The translations under genes were made by a program, and so were the position numbers. A stretch of DNA of 64,000 nucleotides from an uncultured Saprospiraceae bacterium (GTDB taxonomy: Bacteria > Bacteroidota > Bacteroidia > Chitinophagales > Saprospiraceae), in assembly GCA_937981555.1 (NCBI GenBank), contig CALJOK010000059.1, positions 59,813 through 123,812 on the forward strand, read 5' to 3'. Shown here piece after piece: positions 42,284 to 51,729 of the stretch (positions within the stretch are counted from its first letter, which is position 1; every line of letters starts with the position of its first letter). Below the pieces are notes generated by a model that saw nothing but the letters and a program-made list of their open reading frames with translations, did no database searches and was not told where the DNA came from.

Positions 42284-43549
42284 CTATTGCCCCAACTCAA
42301 CCCGATGCAACACTCTATTTTTCTCATCATTCGTTGCACCTGACTCCAGGTAAAATAAATGTCCTCGATGAATAAGCATTTTTTCTATCAACGAACTTTC
42401 AAAAAACAAGACTGGAAACACCGTTCCATCCACTAAGTTAATTTCATAAATCATTTTTCCTTTCCTCTTGTCATAGACCGTGTACACCTTGTTATTTTCA
42501 ACATCTTCCAGAATTAATTTTTGCCATTTTTTATTTTCATGATAGGTGATTGGTACGATTCGTTTATTTTTTCCTTGAAAAGTATAAAATTCTAAGTAGC
42601 CCAAAGTATGGTTGAAAAGGCAAAGTTCTTCCCCTAAATTTAGGAGCGGCGAAAACAATGGTTTATAAACCAAGGATTGCCAGGCTCTTCGTTGCTCCCA
42701 AGATAAAGGTCGAGGAAAGCTTGCACCGAATCCTAATCGCAATTGAAAGTCATCTTTGCTACGAGAGAGGTTTTCTCTATCGATGACATGAATTTTAGAA
42801 AGGATGCTTTTTTCTTTTTTGGAAATGATATTATAGGTAAGTAGTTGGTCTTTTAGTTTATATTCTTTCCGATACAAAAACTCCGTTGAGGTCTCTACAC
42901 AAGGTGCAATCAATTCTTTAAATTGATGGCTCGGATACTTTGAAATAATTTGAATGGTGTTTCCGACTAAGCTAATTTCGTAGCCCATTTTTTTTCCAAC
43001 TAAATGAATATTACCCAAACAACTTCGATGTAGTTTATTCACCTTAATTTTTTCTATTTCTAATTCACTAATTATTTTTCCTTCCCAATTCTGTAATTTC
43101 AATTTGTTATTGGAGCGAAAACTTCCGTAGGTGAGCAGTAAAACATTTTCTCCATCAAGAATAAAATCTTTAACGGTATAGGTCTCTTTTGTCAGTTTTT
43201 TAATTCTTGGTTGGTCAGTAATTTCTATTTCAGGAAGCCCAAAAGTGGAACGTTTCATCTGGATCGAAATAGATTTAGTAGGAACATTGGTTATTTTAAG
43301 TAAGACGTTTTCGTATCCGACATAGGAAAAAATAAGGGTGGTTGGATACTCTTTAATCTGAATTTTAAAAGAGCCATCAGATTCAGAAGAGTTTCCAAGG
43401 TTAGAGGTTTGATTCAGAATATTGACACCTTGTAGAGGTAGATCAGAGTTTGTTTCAGAAATTTTCCCAATTAAAAAATCATTTTTTTGAGCAAAAAATG
43501 AAAGGCAACATAATTGGAAAAAGAAGATTAATAAACTATTTTTTTTCAT
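42284..43549 (-). CDS. Carboxypeptidase-like regulatory domain protein
   Basis: 421 residues with a signal peptide (cleavage near FFA-QKN). Residues ~25-98 are a CarboxypepD_reg-like beta sandwich: LIGKISETNSDLPLQGVNILNQTSNLGNSSESDGSFKIQI, then FSYVGYENVLLKI, the pattern seen at the N terminus of SusC/TonB-dependent proteins. The rest (100-421) is a repetitive beta region, perhaps a propeller (VLLLTYGSFRSNNKLKLQNWEGK, LCLFNHTLGYLEFYTFQGK). No TonB-dependent barrel is attached, so it is a stand-alone secreted protein of unknown partner. Confidence 0.75.
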   Translation of the reverse strand: MKKNSLLIFFFQLCCLSFFAQKNDFLIGKISETNSDLPLQGVNILNQTSNLGNSSESDGSFKIQIKEYPTTLIFSYVGYENVLLKITNVPTKSISIQMKRSTFGLPEIEITDQPRIKKLTKETYTVKDFILDGENVLLLTYGSFRSNNKLKLQNWEGKIISELEIEKIKVNKLHRSCLGNIHLVGKKMGYEISLVGNTIQIISKYPSHQFKELIAPCVETSTEFLYRKEYKLKDQLLTYNIISKKEKSILSKIHVIDRENLSRSKDDFQLRLGFGASFPRPLSWEQRRAWQSLVYKPLFSPLLNLGEELCLFNHTLGYLEFYTFQGKNKRIVPITYHENKKWQKLILEDVENNKVYTVYDKRKGKMIYEINLVDGTVFPVLFFESSLIEKMLIHRGHLFYLESGATNDEKNRVLHRVELGQ

Positions 43550-43696
43550 AGGAACGGAAGATTTCTTTTGGATAAAAATAGTTTTTTTTTGTTTTAAGTT
43601 TTTGTTCTTTTTATTTATTAATCAGGATGTCAATTTTTTTTAGATCAATTTTTTTCCTTTTTTTGTAAACCTACACTAAAACATATTATTACTTAA

Positions 43697-45913
43697 TTAT
43701 CTAATTTTTGCTTCCATTTTTTTCCTTTTCGTTTTATCTCGTAACACGATTTCGTAATCTCCATTTGGTAAAATCAAAGGCGTAACATCTTGATTGTCAG
43801 CTAATTCTATCACGTCGATCGGAATTGCTTTATTCACATCTTCTCCTTTTTTATAAGCTAAAACTAAACAAGGGTAACTCATTTTATATTTATCAATATT
43901 AAGTTGATGAGGTCTTCTGATTCCAGTCTTAGACAAATATTGAGGTCTGTTATTTGGAAAAGTATTCCTAGGATGAAACACTTCAATATCATGCGTTTGG
44001 AAGGTTTGTTTTTGTTCTCTTTCGTACGGAACTAAAATGATATTTCTTTTTTGGAGAACAGTTGGTTTTGAAATTTTTATCCTTTTTAAAATTGGATTTT
44101 GAGGCTCTGGACAAGGAGAATAAATATTACTTTGTCCGATACTCAATAAATTTATTTGCGAATATTTTTTCAACCAAAAAGCAATTGTCGAAGGATGACT
44201 GTCTTTATTTTCGATAATGTCATTAGTCAATAACAATACTTTTGCATTTTTATCTTTTTTTAGAATTCGATTAATATTCATGGCACCAGCCCAATTTATA
44301 GCTGCTTCATCTTTGGATTGATTCCCTATATTAAATTTTTGTTTTTGCAAAATTGTCTTTGCTTTTTCCAATTCATCTTTAGTAGGAGAGAGGCTGAAAA
44401 ATTGAAAACCAGCCAATTGTCCCTGCCGAATAATCTCTCCAAAAATTGGCTGTTGAAAAGGTTCGCCATTTTCAAAAGTAGGGTAACCCAATTCAGAGAT
44501 AGAGTTAATTTTTTCAATCTTTTCTAAACCAATATATCTAAATCCTTGTTGATACCATTCACCTAATAATTCTAAAATAAACATTTGATGTTCAGGATGA
44601 AGAGCTGAAGTTTGAATTTGAACGACTTGAGATAAATTGGTTTTTGACAAAATAAAATTGCGAGCAACAAGTGGTTTAAATTCTCCCAGCGTATTCATTT
44701 GTTGTTGCGTTTCTCTTGACATCTTAAAAGGTTGTTGGGCAATTTTATTACAATTCCAAGACCTTTCGTCTTTTCCTATTTTGGCCAATTTGATCGCATT
44801 GTTTTTTATGTTTTGAGAAAAACCATAAGCTAAATCTGTAAGGATAATTCCTTGTCCAATAGTATCTTGTGATTTTGTAACAAACTCTACACGTCTATTT
44901 TTTTGCTTGCCTTGAGAAGTAGAATTATCTGCAACTGCTTGACTTGCGCCATGACCTTCATGCGATAAACGAACTTTGTCGATGCCTTGATCGACTAAGT
45001 AATCATGAACTGAATTGGCTCTATTTTCCGAAAGTGTTTGATTGTGATCTGTTCCTCCGTCGCTATCAGTATGACCTTTTATATTGATGGTCATCGAAGG
45101 ATTTTCCTTCATGATTTTGACTAATTTATTTAACTCTGTAAATGATTCAGGTAATAATTTATATTTATCCGTTTCAAAATAAATATTTTCCATGACGATA
45201 GAAGCGACCGTACCTTTGATTTGATAAGTTTTACTTGGCTCAAATTTTTCGGCTTCTTTATCAATTTTTTCTACAAAAATATCATCCAAAAAATAGTAAG
45301 CTTCGATGATGTTAGTGGGATTATTTGTATCTAAAAATTGACCGATATAAATATGCGTAGCAGTTTGATCGGCAGTAAAAGAGCCATTTATTTTTTGCCA
45401 CAAATTAGCTTGTAATCGAGTCTCAGGAGGTGCAATAATTTGAGGTTTAGCTGTTATAATTTTTGTATTAGTAAAGTATAATCGTTTGTCAAAGAGTAAA
45501 CCGAAATGATCGTTAAAGAGGGGAGTGCCCGTTACATTTTTATTGTAAGATTGAGGGGCGTTGATCCAAAATTCCACGTAATATTTTTTCCCAATTTCCA
45601 GCGGCTCTCTTAGTTTGATGGAAAGATACTCCGCCCAATGTGCACCTTGTACAACTGCGCCTACCATATTCTTGCCATCGTGCGGTTCTACCAATTGAAC
45701 CTTAGAAGAACGAAATCGAGGTGTGATAAAATCAGTAGAAGCACGGTTGGGGGAAACCCATCCTGGAACTGCTCGGGTAAATTCTAAACCTTCATCAAGC
45801 ATTGCTGCAGGTCGTCGCTTATAGGATTCAAAACTCGGATTTGAGACCAAATTTTGAGCAAACAAAGTGACATTAAAAATCACGAAAATTAAAAAAGTAA
45901 ATATTCTTCTCAT
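43697..45913 (-). CDS. OmpA family protein with N-terminal galactose-binding-like domain
   Basis: 738 residues, signal peptide ending at LFA-QNL. Residues ~20-225 form a beta-sandwich starting NLVSNPSFESYKRRPA and ending in LDDIFVEKI. The OmpA peptidoglycan-binding domain follows (~240-350): IYFETDKYKLLPESFTELNKL, INIKGHTDSDGGTDHNQTLSENRANSV and KQKNRRVEFVTK, with the Asp and Arg that hold diaminopimelate. The remaining ~385 residues contain GEWYQQGFRYIGLEKI, FGEIIRQGQLAGFQFF and DEAAINWAGAMNINRILKKDKNAKVLLLTND, reminiscent of the Tiki/EreA/ChaN fold; that is a tentative reading. The next gene upstream encodes a shorter protein of the same plan. Confidence 0.82.
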   Translation of the reverse strand: MRRIFTFLIFVIFNVTLFAQNLVSNPSFESYKRRPAAMLDEGLEFTRAVPGWVSPNRASTDFITPRFRSSKVQLVEPHDGKNMVGAVVQGAHWAEYLSIKLREPLEIGKKYYVEFWINAPQSYNKNVTGTPLFNDHFGLLFDKRLYFTNTKIITAKPQIIAPPETRLQANLWQKINGSFTADQTATHIYIGQFLDTNNPTNIIEAYYFLDDIFVEKIDKEAEKFEPSKTYQIKGTVASIVMENIYFETDKYKLLPESFTELNKLVKIMKENPSMTINIKGHTDSDGGTDHNQTLSENRANSVHDYLVDQGIDKVRLSHEGHGASQAVADNSTSQGKQKNRRVEFVTKSQDTIGQGIILTDLAYGFSQNIKNNAIKLAKIGKDERSWNCNKIAQQPFKMSRETQQQMNTLGEFKPLVARNFILSKTNLSQVVQIQTSALHPEHQMFILELLGEWYQQGFRYIGLEKIEKINSISELGYPTFENGEPFQQPIFGEIIRQGQLAGFQFFSLSPTKDELEKAKTILQKQKFNIGNQSKDEAAINWAGAMNINRILKKDKNAKVLLLTNDIIENKDSHPSTIAFWLKKYSQINLLSIGQSNIYSPCPEPQNPILKRIKISKPTVLQKRNIILVPYEREQKQTFQTHDIEVFHPRNTFPNNRPQYLSKTGIRRPHQLNIDKYKMSYPCLVLAYKKGEDVNKAIPIDVIELADNQDVTPLILPNGDYEIVLRDKTKRKKMEAKIR

Positions 45914-46003
45914 TGATTAATTCCTTTACTTTAAGGTAACAAAAGCTATGCAAAACTTATTATTTGTGGCATTTAAAAGGTTAAATAAATCAAAAAAACG
46001 CTC

Positions 46004-47197
46004 TTATTTGAGTATCTCAAATTCGACTCTTCGATTTAATTGCTGACCTTCCAATGTTTCATTTGAGGTGACAGGTGTGCTTTCTCCCTTGCCTAAAGAT
46101 TTGATCCTTGTAATGTGTATTCCATTGGATATCAAATAGTTAGCGACAGATTTAGCTCGTTTTTCAGATAGGATTTGATTCGTGTAGGTTTTCCCAATAT
46201 GATCAGTATGTCCTGTGATAATAATTTTAAAATTTCGGTTTTCTCTTAAATAAACGATTAATTCATCCAAAGAATTATAGGCAACTGGAAGTAAAATATC
46301 GCTATTGTTTTTAAATAAAATATTAGGAAGGGTAAAGATTTTTTTTTCAAAAATAATTTCAGACTGAGGAGTTTTCTCTTTTTGGGAAAATGGTTCAATA
46401 GGGATAGAATCAATGAAGGGTTTTTCTAACAAAATTTTTACATTTTGAATAGAATGAGGATGTTGAAGAATCGAATGTCTAACAGAATCAGCATAAATAT
46501 GAATTCTATTTTTTTCTAAATCACAACTCGCATTGATTGCTTCTATAGGAGTCAACGAAAAATTATCAAAGAAATGATAGACTCGACGGATAGGAGTTTC
46601 TCTTCTTTTCTTTTTTTGTAACAATGAAATTACGGTTTTATCGTCATCTTTAAAATTTCCTAAAATCATTCCGACTTCATTGCCAGTTGCCTCGTAAATT
46701 GTTTCGAGCGTAATCCATTGATTAGGAGGAAAAGGTTTAGAAAATTGAAATTTAATTTGTGGTTTTATTTCAAAAAGGAGATCATTTTTTTTAGTTACCA
46801 CCAAGGTGTCAGCCATATAAAATTCAAAACTATTGACAAAGTAAGTTGTGCTTAAAAGTTGGAATTTAAGGAGGTATTTTTTTCCTTTTTCTAATCGACA
46901 AAGGAAAGGTGTTTGGACATAAGAGCGATCCATTTTGCGACCTGTGTTATACATTCGGAGTGCAATGCAACGACTACCATCAGCAGGTTTCATAACGGTC
47001 TCATCTTGTTTCGAAATTTTGTAATCGTAATACCGAAATGCTTTTAAGGTATTGGAACGCCAAGCTTTAGGAGCGCAAAGTTCGTGGTATTTTTGGCAAG
47101 TATTTTCGTCTTCCAAACTTGGATTGGGAATTAGGTTTTGGGCAAAGGAATATTGAACAAAAAAGGAAGAATAAAATAATAGTAGAAACCTTGTCAT
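46004..47197 (-). CDS. OmpA family protein, short paralogue
   Basis: 397 residues, signal peptide ending at FA-QNL. It has the same order as the 738-residue neighbour: an N-terminal beta-sandwich (NLIPNPSLEDENTCQKY ... HFFDNFSLTPIEA, ~20-185), a linker, and a C-terminal OmpA domain (~285-397: ILFKNNSDILLPVAYNSLDELI, IIITGHTDHIGKTYTNQILSEKRAKSVANYL, GQQLNRRVEFEILK). It binds peptidoglycan and presumably links a surface structure to the cell wall. It is probably the upstream gene of a two-gene unit (90-base gap) made by duplication. Confidence 0.85.
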   Translation of the reverse strand: MTRFLLLFYSSFFVQYSFAQNLIPNPSLEDENTCQKYHELCAPKAWRSNTLKAFRYYDYKISKQDETVMKPADGSRCIALRMYNTGRKMDRSYVQTPFLCRLEKGKKYLLKFQLLSTTYFVNSFEFYMADTLVVTKKNDLLFEIKPQIKFQFSKPFPPNQWITLETIYEATGNEVGMILGNFKDDDKTVISLLQKKKRRETPIRRVYHFFDNFSLTPIEAINASCDLEKNRIHIYADSVRHSILQHPHSIQNVKILLEKPFIDSIPIEPFSQKEKTPQSEIIFEKKIFTLPNILFKNNSDILLPVAYNSLDELIVYLRENRNFKIIITGHTDHIGKTYTNQILSEKRAKSVANYLISNGIHITRIKSLGKGESTPVTSNETLEGQQLNRRVEFEILK

Positions 47198-47279
47198 ATT
47201 TTTAAGTTCAGCTAATTGAATTTAAGAACCGTTCTTACGATCCCTCTTGTTAGTGTAAAAGTTTGACGATAAGTTACTT

Positions 47280-47431
47280 GTAGGGGCAATGCCTTGTGCT
47301 TGCCCTGTTACGGGAATTATTCTGCTCAAGTATAAAAAAATGTATTCATTGAAATGGCAGCCACTAACGGGAGAAGACCCATTTATGAAGGACACTCATT
47401 AGCGGAAGGGCAACTACAAGGTGCCCCTACA
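47280..47431. repeat. Long imperfect inverted repeat (TAGGGGCA type)
   Basis: GTAGGGGCAATGCCTTGTGC and TTGCCCT on the left (47280-47306) are mirrored by AGGGCAACTACAAGG and TGCCCCTAC on the right (47407-47430). The interior has ACGGGA and TAACGGGAG words. The right arm overlaps the stop codon of the minus-strand gene at 47427. Confidence 0.7.
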
Positions 47432-47744
47432 GCGAATTAATATTGTCTTCTGTTTCTGATAATTTTTCATTGATTCTTTTTCTTCCACCAAAGATTAAAA
47501 CCAAGTTTAAAATTCCGAGAGGAATGGCTAGATACATCAGATATTTTATCCAAGGATAATTATCCAAAAATATATAAAGCAGTACCAAAGTGATGGTCCA
47601 TCGAATACAAAACATCATCAGTTTTCTTTTAAAAAAATGATCTGTAGAAGTTCGAATATCATCGATGTTTTGGTTGATCTCTGCGGTGAATTCTGCGAGG
47701 TCATCTTCGTCTGTGAAGTCTTGTTTTTTATTTTCTTCTGACAT
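47427..47744 (-). CDS. Small membrane protein of unknown function
   Basis: 105 residues: an acidic cytoplasmic N terminus (SEENKKQDFTDEDDLAEF), an amphipathic helix, then two membrane helices close together (~45-60 WTITLVLLYIFL and ~66-84 YLMYLAIPLGILNLVLIFG), and a basic/acidic C-terminal tail. It follows the LTA-synthase-like gene by 23 bases on the same strand and could be a small companion of it. No family recognised. Confidence 0.6.
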   Translation of the reverse strand: MSEENKKQDFTDEDDLAEFTAEINQNIDDIRTSTDHFFKRKLMMFCIRWTITLVLLYIFLDNYPWIKYLMYLAIPLGILNLVLIFGGRKRINEKLSETEDNINSL

Positions 47745-47767
47745 TATTTTATTTTTATCTCAAGGTT

Positions 47768-49537
47768 TTATTTGGAGGAAAAATCGTTGGAGATTTTTTG
47801 CAAATAAGCATTGCCAATTGAATCGGGAAATGTACTTCCATCATGCTTTAAGAATCGATTTCCTGAGTAATCGTAAATGACTTGGGTGCTGTCTGCCAAA
47901 AATCCGTAGCCATGATTAAAGGTATAAAATGCAAAAGATTTGGAAGAAGAAGAGAAGATGTTTTTACTATATTCAAAATTCGAGACCTCTTGATCTAATT
48001 GACTTAACAACGTATTTGCAAGATCGGTTTGGGAGGCAAATTTTGTAACTTCAGCAGTTGAACCTTGTAAAGCACCGCCAAGCCAAATCATTGGGATTTT
48101 GAATTTTTGTGGTGCTGAAACATGACAGTTATCCAAGTACGGAATACTGTGATCCGCGAGTAAAACAACTAGGGTGTTTTCCCAAATTGATTCCCGTGAA
48201 AGCTTTGTTATAAAATTTTCCAATGCTTGATCGGTGTAGTTGGCAGAGTTAGCAAAAAGAGAATTGTCATCACTTCCTTCGATGACAGTTGGTACTGGAG
48301 TGTCGAAAGGCGGGTGACTACTCAGCGTTAAAATAGTTTTGAAAAAGGGCGCTTCCGTGTTCTTAATATCCGTTAATAATTTATCAAAAACGAAGTGGTC
48401 GTGAACGCCCCATTTCGCATTAAACTGTTCTGAAGGAAAATCGCTTTTGTCAATAATTTTTTCCATTCCAGATTGCAACAAATAGGATTTCATATTGGCA
48501 AAATTAATATCACCGCCGTAGTAAAATGAAGTGTGATAATCTATCTGTTTGAGGTCTAGAATAATCGAGGGAAGTTTGGCTGTTTTGTTTTGATAGTTGA
48601 TGATATAACTAATTGGTTGAGCAGGGTAACCACTCAAAATACTTACCAAACCTTCGTCTGTTCGATCACCACTTGCATAAAAATTAGAGAAATAAATTCC
48701 TTCTTTGGTCAATCGATTTAAGTTGGGCGTAATTTCGATACCATTCCATTTTTCATTGATCAATTTTGAAGTAAAGCTTTCCAGAATGATAAAAATGATA
48801 TTAGGATTTTTTGTTTTTAAAATATTAGGAGCAGGTATTTCTATTGGATACAATTTTTCAAAAGAGGGTCTCAAGTTCTTTGAGTCGGTGTAATTAAAAG
48901 TCTGATAGAGTTTTTCTTTTTCGGAAAAAGTATAAGCCATATTCCAAATAACATTGATGGCAGAATGATTTGGAAATGTATTGTTAGAAAAATAAACATT
49001 ACTCAAGTTAATTGGATTCAAACCTACTCCGCCACGAATTGGAATAATGGAAAGTGCGCCTAGAAATAAAAAAGTCAAGGGAATTGAAAACCAATTTTTG
49101 AGATGATGATCTGCCAGCGGATGTATCTTTTTAAAATAAAAATAACAAGAAATAAATCCTAAAATTAAAAAAGATAAAGTATTGATTATCAAAGTCTTAA
49201 CTGGAATGAAATTCATCGCTTCGCCAGTATTGTTTAAATAAAATGCGCCATAAATATCTAATCTATTTCCCCAATGTCCATAAAGTGATGCATCTAAAAT
49301 GACAAAAAATGATATAATGAATAACAATATGCCTGTGTAAGTGAGAATAGTTTTTTGGAATAAATTTTTTCCAAAAAATGAATTTAAAATTAAGAGTACA
49401 GTTGGAATCAATAATAGATAACCTGAAATGGAGAGATCTAACTTTAAACCTTGATAAAAAATAGAAACGAGCTCCGAGAGATTTTCGAGCTCAGTTGTTT
49501 TTGTCCAATTAAAAGTGAGAAAGACTAATTTTGCCAT
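47768..49537 (-). CDS. LTA synthase-like sulfatase-fold phosphotransferase
   Basis: 589 residues from ATG 49537. About five membrane helices precede a periplasmic sulfatase/phosphoglycerol-transferase domain: PNIIFIILESFTSKLINE (metal-binding Glu and nucleophile Thr region), YFSNFYASGDRTDEGLVSILSG, FKTILTLSSHPPFD, and VVLLADHSIPY. The family transfers phosphoglycerol or phosphoethanolamine to membrane glycans. Upstream of the ATG the frame stays open for 24 codons and encodes a basic stretch plus half a membrane helix (KFYFSYWLFWLGYFV) that belongs to this family's first helix, but there is no ATG, GTG or TTG in it. The true start may be non-canonical (for example ATC at 49597) or there is a sequence error. 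Confidence 0.85.
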   Translation of the reverse strand: MAKLVFLTFNWTKTTELENLSELVSIFYQGLKLDLSISGYLLLIPTVLLILNSFFGKNLFQKTILTYTGILLFIISFFVILDASLYGHWGNRLDIYGAFYLNNTGEAMNFIPVKTLIINTLSFLILGFISCYFYFKKIHPLADHHLKNWFSIPLTFLFLGALSIIPIRGGVGLNPINLSNVYFSNNTFPNHSAINVIWNMAYTFSEKEKLYQTFNYTDSKNLRPSFEKLYPIEIPAPNILKTKNPNIIFIILESFTSKLINEKWNGIEITPNLNRLTKEGIYFSNFYASGDRTDEGLVSILSGYPAQPISYIINYQNKTAKLPSIILDLKQIDYHTSFYYGGDINFANMKSYLLQSGMEKIIDKSDFPSEQFNAKWGVHDHFVFDKLLTDIKNTEAPFFKTILTLSSHPPFDTPVPTVIEGSDDNSLFANSANYTDQALENFITKLSRESIWENTLVVLLADHSIPYLDNCHVSAPQKFKIPMIWLGGALQGSTAEVTKFASQTDLANTLLSQLDQEVSNFEYSKNIFSSSSKSFAFYTFNHGYGFLADSTQVIYDYSGNRFLKHDGSTFPDSIGNAYLQKISNDFSSK

Positions 49538-49674
49538 GACAAAATAGCCAAGCCAAAATAACCAATAAGAGAAATAGAATTTTAATTTATGTTTGATAGT
49601 GCTTTTATTTTATCTTTTAATTCCTTTTGCAAATCTACTTAAAATTTGTTTTTAAAATCCTTCTACTTCTTTCT

Positions 49675-49682
49675 TATATTTG
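49675..49682 (+). promoter_or_regulatory. TATATTTG (-7 type element) for the TMTC-like gene
   Basis: Exact TAnnTTTG 19 bases before the ATG at 49702. It decides the start: the upstream in-frame ATG at 49627 would lie before the promoter. Confidence 0.6.
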
Positions 49683-49701
49683 TCAAAAAAGAATCAAAAC
49701 G

Positions 49702-51606
49702 ATGTCAAAAAAGAAAGATAAAAAACCAATAAAATCTACTTTAAAAGCGGTCAAGAAATCTTCAACTACTTTTTCTTTGAGAAAATATTTGCCACTTGCG
49801 ATAATTGTAGGACTGCTCGGTTTTGTGCTGTATGCCAATACGATTCAGCATGAATGGGCGCTCGATGATTTTTCTGTGATTAAAGAAAATTTTGTTACTC
49901 AAAAAGGTTTTGCTGGAATTGGAACGCATTTGACGCATAGTTATCGCTATGGATATGGAGCTGGTTTTGGAACACTTTATCGGCCGCTTACTCCGGTGAT
50001 GTTTGCGATGGAATGGCAGATGTTTCCAGATAATCCGAGTGCTATGCATTTTGTAAATGTTTTGTTTTATGCTTTGACTGGTGTGTTGTTATTTTTCACT
50101 TTGGCGAGAGTTTTTAAAAATTATAATTTGATTTTGCCTTTTGCCGCAGCGGTGATTTTTATGATCCATCCTTTGCATACCGAGTCGGTGGCGAATATCA
50201 AAGGGCGAGATGATATCATGGGGTTTTTCTTTTTTTTATGGGCAGTTTATTGGCTGTGGGATTACTTGAGCAAATCAAATGTGAAGTGGTTGGCCTTGTC
50301 CTTAGGAAGTTTCTTTTTAGCGATTTTGGCTAAAGAAAGTTCGGTGACTTATGTAGCCGTTTTCCCTTTATTGATTCATTTTTTCACTAAAACACCTTTG
50401 GCAAAAAACTTAAAATTATCAGCAGGTTATTTGGCGGTATCACTAGTATTTATTGCCATACTAAGTGCTGTTTTGGGGAAAACGATTGGAACAGAGAATA
50501 CTTCGATTTTAGATAACGTATTAGTTTCGGCAGATAATATTGTGGAACAAAAAGCGACAGCATTTTTGATTTTAGGTCGATATTTGAAGTTGTTATTTTT
50601 CCCTCACCCTTTAGTTTCAGATGCAGGATACTCTCAAATTCCATTAACTTCATTTGGTGATTGGAAAGCACTTTTATCTTTTGTCATTCATGTCGGTTTA
50701 GGTATTTGGGCGTTGTTGAATATTAAGAAAAAGTCAGTTTTTTCCTTTGGAATTTTGTTTTATATATTGACGCTTTCGATTACGTCTAATTTAGTTTTTA
50801 ATATCGGAACATCTTATGCTGAGCGATTATTGTATGTCCCCGTTTTGGGGTTTTCCATAGCGGTAGCTTATGGAATAATGAAGTTATTAAAATTAGAAGA
50901 GGGTAGGAGTAAAAATTTTGAAATGAGTAATTTTTTCAAAAAAAATAGCGTGGCTCTTGGACTTTTAGGAGTGGTTGTTTTTCTTTTTTCCTTTAAAACG
51001 ATAGATCGAAATTCTGCCTGGAAAGATAGTTTTACACTTTACGATACAGATATTCAAACCTCGCCGGAGTGTGGAAAATTATTGTACCACTACAGTTTAG
51101 AGTTATCGAAAAAAGGATTGACGTTGACTGGCAAAGAGCAAGCGGAGATGATGAATAAGGCTAAAACGGTTTTGGAAAAAGCGGTAGAAGTTTATCCAAA
51201 ATATTCTGATGCACATGCTCGGTTAGGGTGGTGGTACAACAAAGCTGGTTTTAATGATAAAGCAGAGGAGCATTATAATTTTGCGATTCAATACAATTTG
51301 AATAATGCGAAAGCTTATAATAATTTGGGGGTTATTTATTTTGAGAAAAGTGCAAAGGCAAGAGCTGCAGGAAATTTAGCTGGAGCGAATGCTGAATTGG
51401 AAAAGGCAAAAGGTGTCTATGAAAAAGCAGTTGAAAAAAATCCAAGATATGTAGATGGATGGCAAAACCTAGGCGTAATTTATGCAATGCAAAAGCAGTT
51501 TCCTAATGCGATAAAATATTTTGAAAAAGCGAAAGAATTTGCTTTAGATCAAAAGCAGATTGATACAATTAATGGTTATTTAGAAAGTGCTCGGCAGGGG
51601 AAATAG
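49702..51606 (+). CDS. Multi-helix GT-C glycosyltransferase with TPRs (TMTC-like)
   Basis: 634 residues from the ATG at 49702 (MSKKKDKKP). After a basic N terminus and a first helix, EWALDDFSVIKENFV carries the GT-C acidic pair, and FGTLYRPLTPVMFAMEW and HPLHTESVANIKGRDDIMGF are the conserved loops of the DUF1736/TMTC group, which in animals O-mannosylates proteins. About nine membrane helices reach to ~420. The C-terminal ~190 residues are three to four TPRs facing the periplasm (YSDAHARLGWWYNKAGFNDKAEEHYNFAIQ and similar). Bacterial substrates are unknown; protein glycosylation is inference. The gene is transcribed alone, divergent from the LTA-synthase-like gene. Confidence 0.85.
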   Translation: MSKKKDKKPIKSTLKAVKKSSTTFSLRKYLPLAIIVGLLGFVLYANTIQHEWALDDFSVIKENFVTQKGFAGIGTHLTHSYRYGYGAGFGTLYRPLTPVMFAMEWQMFPDNPSAMHFVNVLFYALTGVLLFFTLARVFKNYNLILPFAAAVIFMIHPLHTESVANIKGRDDIMGFFFFLWAVYWLWDYLSKSNVKWLALSLGSFFLAILAKESSVTYVAVFPLLIHFFTKTPLAKNLKLSAGYLAVSLVFIAILSAVLGKTIGTENTSILDNVLVSADNIVEQKATAFLILGRYLKLLFFPHPLVSDAGYSQIPLTSFGDWKALLSFVIHVGLGIWALLNIKKKSVFSFGILFYILTLSITSNLVFNIGTSYAERLLYVPVLGFSIAVAYGIMKLLKLEEGRSKNFEMSNFFKKNSVALGLLGVVVFLFSFKTIDRNSAWKDSFTLYDTDIQTSPECGKLLYHYSLELSKKGLTLTGKEQAEMMNKAKTVLEKAVEVYPKYSDAHARLGWWYNKAGFNDKAEEHYNFAIQYNLNNAKAYNNLGVIYFEKSAKARAAGNLAGANAELEKAKGVYEKAVEKNPRYVDGWQNLGVIYAMQKQFPNAIKYFEKAKEFALDQKQIDTINGYLESARQGK

Positions 51607-51668
51607 TTTTGAAGACGAAAGTTTTTCTTTTTTTAGAATGATTGGTTTTGATTTTTTTTCCAAAAAAA

Positions 51669-51693
51669 ATGCCTCGCAAAAATTGCGAGGCAT
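51669..51693 (-). terminator. Terminator between convergent genes
   Basis: Perfect 11-bp arms ATGCCTCGCAA / TTGCGAGGCAT around AAA. On the minus strand eight T follow immediately, so it mainly serves the repeat-protein gene. Confidence 0.88.
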
Positions 51694-51729
51694 GAGTAAA
51701 TTTTGGTTATGTTGTTGTGGTGAAAATGA

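Noticed and set aside
47280..47431. Recent transposon insertion at the TAGGGGCA repeat
   Set aside because: The arms are imperfect and no flanking target duplication was found.
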